Shown here: piece after piece, positions 56,201 to 64,000 of the stretch
How the letters are laid out: each line of letters begins with the position of its first letter
Numbering within the stretch: position 1 is the first letter of the stretch
Origin: Schistosoma haematobium
Taxonomy: Eukaryota; Platyhelminthes; Trematoda; Strigeidida; Schistosomatidae
Length of the DNA stretch: 64,000 bases
NCBI RefSeq assembly: GCF_000699445.3
Contig: NC_067199.1
Span: 35,262,902 to 35,326,901, forward strand
Direction: 5' to 3'
Notes under the pieces: generated by a model
What the model was told of the DNA's origin: nothing
The model's input: the letters and a program-made list of their open reading frames with translations, nothing else
The model's database searches: none
Position numbers and translations under genes: made by a program

Positions 56201-59200
56201 GTAGTTCGAGAGTCTGGAACACATGAAGAACTTGTGGCTCAAAACGGTCTTTATGCAGCAATGCTTAGTAATCAGGTATTTTGACCTTTAGAATATTAAT
56301 TTACATAAACTTTTGATATTTTTAATATCGGTTTATTATGCAGCCTCCTAAATGACTGTTTTATATTCCATTATAAACTTATAAGTTATTGTCTGAAATG
56401 TATTCTCAAGAAAATGAGTGATGAGTTGTTGTTGCTTCACATATTTTTAACTGGTTGATTTCTTTACAAAAGACATTTTGGGAATTTTAATAGTTGAATT
56501 CTTGATCTGATCTAAACTGGACCACCACTGAAAACCTGGAAGCACTGGAGCGCCATCTCGTCCTAGTTAAGGACTCCTCAACAGTGAACATCCATGATCC
56601 CGCACTCACGACTCAAACCCAATACCTCTGGTCTAAAATTAGACCAATATGTTTATATATAAAATTTTCATTAGCTGTCAAAATGATATCACAGACCTTT
56701 TAGTCAACAAAATTAGAGAGCAAATTATGTTCATTTACACCAATGTTTCTTCTGGTAGCCTTATGGTAATTTACAGATCATAAAAACATTTAGGCAATAA
56801 TGAACCATAACTGTAGCTTTCTACAATGGATTGGATTCCTGAACTTCACTTACTAATTAAGTTTACAGAGTGCTTTTCAGGTCTTGAATTAATTTTATCA
56901 ATGGTGTTGCAGCTTACATTTCACTTACACTGTTCTGGTTGAAGCATTCATGTTGTGTTAATAAGACCTTTTTCACTGTCATTTAGGGAATAAGTGAGAA
57001 AAGTGCAAATGAAGATGCTGAGTTATCTGATGAAGAATTGGTTGGAAATTTAGACAATGAGACACAGACTTCGAAGAAGTTGGACGGTGTGTGGACAATT
57101 GGAGATGATCAAGAAGTGAGCAGATTTATAATGTTTAAACCTTTGTAATGTCAATTCTGTTGTAGTGGAAATGGCTTGCGCAAACTTAAAACTTTCCTTT
57201 AGTCTAGCGCATTCTCCTACTTATTGTTTAATTTGACTAATAGATGGCTAGAATTGATTTTATTTAAATGCATTTCATTTCGTGTACTCTAATTTTTTTC
57301 ACATACGCACTGTTTTGTATAAATAAATAAAATATTTTGCAATGTAATTAGGTGTGTACGATGTGTGAAATCATTTAGTTCACTAGTGTAAAAGTAATTA
57401 TAAATACTTTACATATTCCTACTGTTCCCGCCTTCCGGGTGATAAATAGACAGAATAATATCAGGACTCTATGATAAACAGAAGCATCCTCCATTCATCA
57501 TCTCGACCCCAATTTCTACGTACTAAAGGAACTTGTTGTTTATCTGGGACTGATATGGTAATTGTTTTGCTGAAAACCTACCCTTCACTGTTTTTCCTCA
57601 TTATTAAAGTACTTGAGATGTGTTTTGTTTGTTTGACCTCACCTCTATTTATTCACAATAACAATATCATGTTTTCATTCCAAAGTTATAGTCATTACAT
57701 ATAAAGTCTTATCATTCGGACATTATTCAATACAATCTTTGTCGTTTTATCTCTTCAGTTATCCGTTTCTTTTCATACCCTCTTCAACTACTGCATTCAT
57801 TATTAGGTTTATTATCATTATTACTTCGATAATGACTATCACTTTCATCATTCTGTCCATCATAAAAATAATAATTCTCACATGTTTCTTTTACTCGACT
57901 ACTGTATAATCTCTCGTTTAATCCATTTAACTAATAAATCGAACTTATATGAATGTGGAAGGCATTTATAATTGTTACTCACTTCGGAATTAAATGACTT
58001 TACCACACAAAAAATTACATTGTAAAATATTTTATTTATTTACAAATCAGTGCGAACGTGGAAGAATGAGAGCTCACAAAGTGAAGTGAATTCACTGCAT
58101 CCCGAAGTGCTTGACGTTCTTGCTTTGCAAAGTTTATCAGGGGAATTAACTGCGTAAAATGATTTAAATACCTATTGAGCTACGAAGGATTCTAAGACAG
58201 TTATTTAGATAAATCTTTGTGTGTTCACACATGTAATCTTAGCACATGAAACACGGACTTAAATACTCTATTTCATTATCAGTGAAAAACGTAAGCTGAT
58301 TTATTTTCCTGTGATTTAACAGGAAGAGAATAGTTACGTATTACGTTTCTATCAAAATAGAAATATGGCAGAACTACTTGACTGATTCTATATTTTAATT
58401 ATTAGTTTCTATGTTTCCTCAAATGGTTTGTCACTAAAAGTCAAACGTTTCGAAATGTGTGTTAACTTTACAGCAGTAGGAAGCACTGTAACTACCTACA
58501 AACAGCAAAATCTTTTTAAGAAACTGTCCGTCTTCCTATTGACCTATCTGTGCGACAAATAATTGAGGTATTGAGTATTGGTTTCTGCTAAGTCACTAAG
58601 GATGCGACCCAGATTTCATTATGTTAGTGAGTATGACTTACCTTAAAGATGTTGATAACAGAACTTTATTTTTGTCCGCAAAGGAATAATCTCTAACCAT
58701 TTGTCGATTTGTGACAACTGCCTCAAAAAGTTCAATTCTTCAATGTTAATTTAAATCCTAGCCAAGATATCAGCTGTCTGTACAGCTAATCATGAAGAGA
58801 ATGTTAAGGGATTTCGTCACCATTGTATTGTTTTCAATTTTGTGATAGTTCCTCAGCAGTATTTGGTCACTAAAAAAGCTTTGACACTATTCAACTATCT
58901 CAATCAAATAAAATCACTCCAACAAAGTAAATAGTTGAAGAATTGTGAACATGTTCTCTCAGCTGTAAGTTCCAACTAGTGAATGAATTTCATATTTGGT
59001 CAATAAATTCTGGTAAATCAACAAGAAAAATTTAGACAAGGATGAATCAATTAAGATATCCAAAATTAAATACATTATTAATGTATATTGAAGTTTCATT
59101 ATGAGTTATGCTTTTTAGATCACTATAAACGTCATAACATTTATATGTATTTAGAACATATCTGAAAGTACTGGAACGTTGCCCCGTAGAAGTATGTCAA

Positions 59201-62082
59201 TTACTGCAGCATCACAAATCACACGGGCTCAGGTATGTTTAGAATCTCGAACATATATTCCGATGAGTAAAATCTTTCAAAACTTTCATAGATCGCCTCT
59301 TGAAAATTTGTTATGCTTACAAAATACCCCTAATCTGTTTCGTATCTTATCACAAATAACCACCATTCAATTCTCAAGTATTAATGATTTGCACTATTTA
59401 GGTATATCAAGAGCATATGGATATGTTGGTCAATATAAAGTAAATTATTTCTTTTATGTTAATTTATGTTATGACAAGTAGTGACTTAGTAGTTTAGAAT
59501 GTGAATAATATACAAATCTGATTTTTTTTTCCAATCTTCTATGTCATGTAGTTACATTTTTAGTAGAAGTAACTGTATGACTATGTCAATTAATTATATA
59601 TGTTTGGTTATATATTTTTCACTGTATGAAGTTGTAAATATGTGTTTACATAGTAATTAATTAATTAATTAATGTTAAATACTATTCAGCTTAATTTTAA
59701 CAAATCTGATTGTTAATAAATTATACAAATCATGAATTATTCTTACATAATTTTGATTTGTTTCCGGGTTGAAATAAAACCTTATCAATAGTTTTTACTT
59801 CTTTTTACCCACATTCACTGTGGGATCCCAAGTCAAATAATTATATCCACAAACAGAACAGTGACAGGCATAACGTTTTAAATACAAATTTTAATGTGTA
59901 AATTAACTTGACGATAAGTTTTTTGTAATAAAATTAATAATAACTTTCAACCAGTTGTCTCTTTATAACTGACTACAAAACAGTAAAGACAAAAAAATGA
60001 TAAGTCCTTACAGTTCAGCATTCAAAATGACCATAGCATTACAAAATAATTATTTAACCCAATTCATTCATTGGTTGAAATAATCAGTTGCTAAAGGGGT
60101 ATTTAGTGATATCTTACAGTAATTTTTCGAAAGATTCATTGACCTTGTTGAACAAATATCATGTTGAAATATCCCACAGATACTAAAGGTTTTATGTGGT
60201 TACAGATTCTTAAAGTCACATCTTAGATGATATTCCATTTTTCGTCTTGCTTCCTATTTATTTTAAAAATCAATCGTAAACTCAGAGTATGCTTTGTTTG
60301 TCAGTTGATGACAATTTTGGAGCACTTAACAATCAAACATAACTTACAGCTAATATAATATTAAAAAGAGCACTTTATTTTGCGTTCAAAACCAGATGCA
60401 TTATTTTCAGTTGAAAGTTACTACCTGTCAGAAGAATTAAATAGAGCTTCAGTTTTTATATTGTGCTCTTTGGTATGCAATAATGTGATTGTAGTTGAAT
60501 TTCAGTCGATAGCAAGAACGAAATAAGAATCTGCACATCAAGCTACTTCTTACTATTCTTCTTATCTTCTTCAGATTACCGAGAATGGTATGAAAAGAAA
60601 TACGAATAGGTGTTCAGCGAGTTATTAGATAATAGCTTCTGTAGTGCTTTCAATACTTGTAGCTGATTAAATCCTATTGATTACGTTCGAAATTCAGTTG
60701 CTAGACATTTCGATAGCCTTTTTTTTAGATTAGTATGTTAGTATTGTCCATAAATGCTTCAATGATATGCATCAGTTCAAATCGCTTTTAAACTGTCATT
60801 TCTCATAGATGCAAATACATGCCGCCACTAGACCACAACTGGCTGGACACCTGGTTCCAACACATTTTGCAAGAATCCCCAATCTTGTATATGATCAACC
60901 TTCCAAAGCACGAAGATTGCTAGAGTTAACACAATTTCATTCTGACATGCTACTGTCATTTGTTAGCATATAATTCAACTTTTAGAAGAAATCAGAGTAT
61001 CTGAAACATAAATAAACTACATTTATCTTTCATATTTTTCAGCGGCTTATCAATCAGTATAATATTGGTTTTCTGGCGAGTACTTACTTACTTACAACTG
61101 TCACCCCTCGTGAAGAGCATTGGCCACCGACCAGGATTCTTCAACCAACTCTGTCCTGGGCTCTCCTTTCCAGTTGTTTCCAACTTTTATTCATTCCTTT
61201 GATGTTTGTCTCCGATTGCCAGAACTTTGGTCTGCCTCTTTTCCTTTTGTCTTCAGGATACTAAGTTCGGGCTTGACTGGTGGTACAGTTTGAAGATTTC
61301 CGTAATGTATGTCTTATTTACCTGCATCGCCTTTTCCTAATTTTCTCTTCAGCTCGAAGATGATTTGTTCTCTGCCAAAGTAGGTTGCTGCTGATGCTAT
61401 GAGGTCAACGGACATTGAGTATCTTGCGTAGTCAGCTGATTATAAATGCCTGTACATCTTTGATGGTTGAAGTAGTTCTTCAAGTTTCAGCACCGTACAA
61501 TAGGGCTCTCTTAACGTTTCTATTGAAAGTTATGGCTTTGATATTAGCTGACAGTTATTTTGAGTTCATGATGTTCTTCAATTTTAGGGATTCTTCCCTT
61601 ACTTTGCCAATTCGTGCCTTTACATCTGCATCAGATCCTCCTTATTTATCAATGATGTTGTCCTGGTATGTAAAACTTTCCACTTCTTCCAGAGCTTCTC
61701 CAACAACTGTGATTGGTTTGGTGCTCGCCCTGTTCCACTTTTTTGCCTACTGCAGCCGACATTACTGCTACATTGTCTGTCTTCGCCTTCATTTGTTGTC
61801 GTGTATGGGATAAAACTTCTAATGACTAATTAGATGTGAATGTTTATATATATTCTGGTTAAATATTTTGTGAAATATTGATATGCCAATCATTAATGAC
61901 GAGTTTACTGTCTCTTTTATTATTTGTTTCCACAGCTGAAAAAAGTAAAGAAATCTCCTACATTAAGAGTTTTACAACTTAACAAACCTGAATTGCCGTT
62001 AATTATCATAGGTTGCTTCTGTTGTCTGGTAAATGGAACTGCTCAGCCAGCATTTGCACTTCTATACACCGAAGTGTATGAC
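46827..62082 (+). CDS. P-glycoprotein-type multidrug transporter (ABCB), partial gene
   Basis: Ten exons are in order and in phase: 46827-47259, 48853-48959, 51247-51360, 54554-54661, 55134-55259, 55640-55843, 55943-56275, 56987-57115, 59155-59232, 61936-62082. They encode the later part of TMD1, a complete NBD1, the linker and the first TMD2 helix. NBD1 has Walker [10 protein letters not shown]-loop VQQEP, signature MSGGQ (LSGGQ is usual), Walker B LLLLDEAT and the H-loop His in AHRL. The transporter would use ATP to export lipophilic compounds across the plasma membrane; schistosome SMDR2 is the known family member. Missing: the first TM helices (not found upstream) and everything after the TMD2 start (beyond the window). 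No stops within exons. Confidence 0.93.
47500..47995 (+). mobile_element. Diverged RTE 3' end in ABC intron
   Basis: Matches the end of the 26.8-kb element: the CACGTAGATAGGTGCAGACC block, GTAATCAATCGTTGAAGCC, then AATGAGGTATAGCAACTTGGA and a CTAGCTGACTGA tail. No frame left. Confidence 0.7.
48000..48840. other. ABC intron sequence, nothing recognised
   Basis: AT-rich without repeats that I can name. Confidence 0.4.
48853..48959 (+). CDS. ABC exon: TM5
   Basis: Begins after TTTTTTTTAG and encodes the TM5 hydrophobic segment ([18 protein letters not shown]) and the loop before TM6. Donor GTATGT. Confidence 0.9.
48961..50189. other. ABC intron sequence, nothing recognised
   Basis: AT-rich; short frames only. 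Confidence 0.4.
50190..50512 (-). mobile_element. SM-alpha-like SINE copy C in ABC intron
   Basis: Minus strand: A box GGCTCAGTGGTCTAG (about 50378) and B box GGTTCGAATTT (about 50325), then a hammerhead with intact GTC cleavage site and stem I CACTG/CAGTG. The core reads CTGAGGC and TAAA, so both halves are mutated. Inverted repeats of about 60 bp flank it. Confidence 0.75.
51247..51360 (+). CDS. ABC exon: TM6
   Basis: 38 codons after [27 protein letters not shown], then [12 protein letters not shown] leading to NBD1. Donor GTGAGT. Confidence 0.9.
51557..53945 (+). mobile_element. Old RTE element, deleted, in ABC intron
   Basis: Same family as 11729-14423, sense to the ABC gene. The leader at 51557-52020 aligns with 14423-13960 inverted. 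52600-52830 encodes [18 protein letters not shown]... like the linker of the other copy. 53430-53700 covers the C-terminus in broken frames ([14 protein letters not shown]), then the 3' UTR. Much of the endonuclease and RT is deleted. Confidence 0.8.
53946..54553. other. ABC intron sequence, nothing recognised
   Basis: AT-rich; no named feature apart from the next acceptor. Confidence 0.4.
54554..54661 (+). CDS. ABC exon: entry to NBD1
   Basis: 36 codons, with [17 protein letters not shown] carrying the aromatic A-loop Tyr that stacks on ATP adenine. Confidence 0.92.
55134..55259 (+). CDS. ABC exon: Walker A
   Basis: 42 codons, phase 0 at both ends, containing GPSGSGKST. Confidence 0.95.
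55640..55843 (+). CDS. ABC exon: Q-loop
   Basis: 68 codons, with [19 protein letters not shown]. The acceptor is CATTTAAG. Confidence 0.93.
55943..56275 (+). CDS. ABC exon: signature, Walker B, H-loop
   Basis: 111 codons. [29 protein letters not shown] and [13 protein letters not shown] are all intact. Intron before it is only 99 nt. Confidence 0.95.
56490..56650 (-). mobile_element. SM-alpha-like SINE copy D, truncated
   Basis: Contains the B-box end and hammerhead portion in reverse. Stem II GTCC/GGAC and stem I CACTG/CAGTG are kept, but the core is TTGAGGA and GAGA and the cleavage triplet is changed. In an ABC intron. Confidence 0.7.
56987..57115 (+). CDS. ABC exon: linker, acidic
   Basis: 43 codons rich in Glu, Asp and Ser; the linker after NBD1 ([18 protein letters not shown]...). 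Linkers are poorly conserved, so this call rests on phase and splice sites. Confidence 0.75.
57116..59154. other. ABC intron sequence, nothing recognised
   Basis: AT-rich, with low-complexity ATT/CAT stretches near 57800-57870. Confidence 0.4.
59155..59232 (+). CDS. ABC exon: linker end
   Basis: 26 codons, phase 0, ending RAQ; includes LPRRSMS, a basic-Ser site of the kind found in P-glycoprotein linkers. Moderate support. Confidence 0.65.
59233..61074. other. ABC intron sequence, nothing assigned
   Basis: Includes a TTAA run near 59655. A stretch after an AG at 60811 is open for about 45 codons but does not resemble P-glycoprotein. Confidence 0.4.
61075..61815 (-). mobile_element. SR2-like RTE 3' fragment in ABC intron
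   Basis: The reverse complement gives the SR2-like C-terminus: the TYLGS-type region near 61670, then the ETW-type motif, and the basic stretch and terminal block near 61240-61110. Frames are broken. A TTAC tail at 61083-61094 marks the 3' end. Confidence 0.75.
61936..62082 (+). CDS. ABC exon: start of TMD2
   Basis: 49 codons after [25 protein letters not shown], then the TM7 segment and [12 protein letters not shown], which matches the P-glycoprotein TM7 region. Donor GTAAGT. Confidence 0.9.
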
Positions 62083-64000
62083 GTAAGTTCATAGTATACA
62101 GTTTGGTACAGTTATTTGCTTTGAAAAATCGAAATAATACAATGAAAAGATGGCGTTTATCCAGAACTATATCTTAGCCGATTTATTTTGAATAGTCTGA
62201 CCACACATTTACTCATTATAACTATTGTAAATAAAAAAGTAAAAGTCAACTAGACAAACTGGAAGACAAAAAAAAATAAAGATAATAAGGAGAATGCAGA
62301 ATGATAAATTTACATAACAAATTGATTACATGAAAGGATTCTGAATCTTCATATGGCTAAGTTTTCAGTAAACCTTAGAATAAACCCCACAACATTGATT
62401 TGATATCAACCCTATGAGCCGTCTGAACTAAATGTTTCGTTGCTGAGGTAGATGTTTATTTATCTTGTGTTCACATAAGACAAATGGAATTCATACGTTC
62501 ATACAAACATTCGTATATGATCAGTTATCCTCACATGCGAATCACTACTTCATCTTCCTATGTATTTGTGTTTACATATACACAAACTGGTGGATTTTTG
62601 GTGAAGCCTAGACTTTTGCTTCTCAGTAATATACTTTAGTCAAATTAACCAAATTAATTATGCCTTTGGCTTAACCTGTTCGGCAAACAGACAGTGTCAT
62701 CTTCAGCCATAATAACTTGCGTATATATATTTCAAATATATCCTCAAGCACATATAAATACGCCTAATCGAATGCGTGTGATAGCCTACTTATTTATTTC
62801 TCTTATCATTAAGATGGAAATTGGTTAAACACTTGATGATTCATTCGACCGCAAATTTGCTTAGTAAACTAAACATATTAACTACTCTCACTCCCGTGCT
62901 TCCTGATCTCTTCATGTACGGTGTTTGTTTCTGACCTTTTGTGGATTACCTCGATATACATTCTACCAAACATATTTACGTGAAATAGATGAAATGTGGC
63001 TAGTAGTGTAATCCAGCTCGTCTTATTTAAGACTCATTGGTTGGGCGTACCTGCATTCCAGAGCTTACTCCGACAGACCCAGACAGCGGGTCTCAAATAT
63101 GAAGAACCGCACGTTCAGTATTCCATTATTAAACATTTCACATCTACTCTACACGGAGGTTGTTGAAACGGTTTACAAAAATGATTAAGACTTCTTATCC
63201 CTTCATACTTTTACTCTAAAACTATAGGGTTCATACAACAGGTTATGTTTCTAAAATTCCATCATATTACATCTAATTATATTGCCAAGAGACTAATATG
63301 TAATGAAAAAAACTCAAGTTTGATTTACACATACTTACAGGGAATGAAAAATTTGAACAGTATTCCATAATTTTCTCTCCATATTTCAGTGTGCTCGATT
63401 AAGATAACAGATGTTACTTATCACAGGTTCCATTGTATTATTTCAAAAACTTACTTTCGAATCGAATAGCATAAATGGTCTTTGTATTAGTAAATAGTTT
63501 ATTAATTTACGGTTATACTAGTCCTTTTATCCACCAAGCTTATAGATCTTTACCTTTTATTTCTTTTGGTCATTTTATTTTAAAAGAAAAATAATTAAAA
63601 GCCGGTCGTGAAGTGAAAACAGTGAATCATCAGAAAAACTCCAACCATAGATATTAGTTTTAACGTAGCTGTAGTTTGTACATATTCACTTAAGTCTTCA
63701 TTTAATAATGAAAACTGAATTTGAAAATCCAAGATATTTGACCATCTTTAGTCTAGGAGTTCACTCTATACTTCTCTATATTATGAAACCTGGTGGTCGA
63801 TGGACGAAATCTAAGATTATAAGCGTTTGAACTCTGACGTTCTTGGTAAATTACTATCACTAGATGAAGCGATTGAATGTTTACTGCTAAATTCATGTGC
63901 TTCTAGATTAGCAGGACCGATTAATTGATGGTAGCATCTCCCTACCACAAATAAAGTGGCAGGACTATATATTGAATGTTTTCATTCTTCATCTACTATG
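62083..64000. other. ABC intron after the first TMD2 exon, to window end
   Basis: No further P-glycoprotein exon is recognised; the gene should continue past the window. Confidence 0.5.

Noticed and set aside
60812..60970. Candidate exon between ABC linker and TMD2
   Set aside because: An acceptor-like AG precedes an open stretch, but it has no resemblance to the protein, runs to a stop and lacks a donor.
1..64000. CRISPR arrays, bacterial operons, prophage
   Set aside because: No direct-repeat arrays, Shine-Dalgarno-led gene strings or phage genes; the sequence is clearly eukaryotic.

Overview
The window reads as nuclear DNA of a blood fluke (Schistosoma or a very close trematode). The evidence is AT-rich sequence packed with trematode-type retroelements: RTE-clade non-LTR elements of two families, a CsRn1/Boudicca-type Ty3/gypsy element, Penelope-like remnants, and SM-alpha-like SINEs that carry hammerhead ribozymes. 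The protein genes also have introns of only 33-36 nt next to multi-kilobase ones, as schistosome genes do. No bacterial or viral genome is present.

Layout. 1-9.2 kb is a retroelement cluster: an SR2-like RTE remnant, an old LTR, a minus-strand Gag pseudogene split inside its zinc knuckle by a solo LTR, then a complete 5,264-bp CsRn1-type LTR retrotransposon (3877-9140) with identical LTRs and a 4-bp target duplication. 9.2-18.9 kb holds a possible BEL/Pao Gag remnant, an internally deleted RTE copy with a 12-bp target duplication, and a decayed second CsRn1-type element. 20.86-23.51 kb is elongation factor 2 on the plus strand, with three micro-introns; its initiator exon was not located. 23.5-37.4 kb is mostly non-coding with RTE pieces, a foldback SINE bearing a hammerhead ribozyme, and Penelope-like promoter sequence.

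37.4-44.2 kb is a minus-strand LIM-only (LMO-type) gene of three exons with two LIM domains. Its second intron contains two RTE fragments. Upstream of it lies a nested palindrome (42.26-43.82 kb) made of Penelope-like arms, a small GIY-YIG-type coding remnant, outward-facing hammerhead-like motifs and an inserted SINE. 46.8-62.1 kb is a plus-strand P-glycoprotein (ABCB-type multidrug transporter) gene. Ten exons are assigned, running from TMD1 through a complete first nucleotide-binding domain and the linker to the start of TMD2. Its first exons were not found and its last ones lie beyond the window. Its introns host further RTE and SINE copies.

The genes do not form a pathway. EF-2 is a housekeeping translation factor, the LMO protein is a likely transcription cofactor and the ABC protein is an efflux pump. 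The most interesting material is in the elements: ribozyme-bearing repeats in inverted arrangements, and a recent LTR retrotransposon with a textbook -1 frameshift signal and three stop codons confined to integrase.
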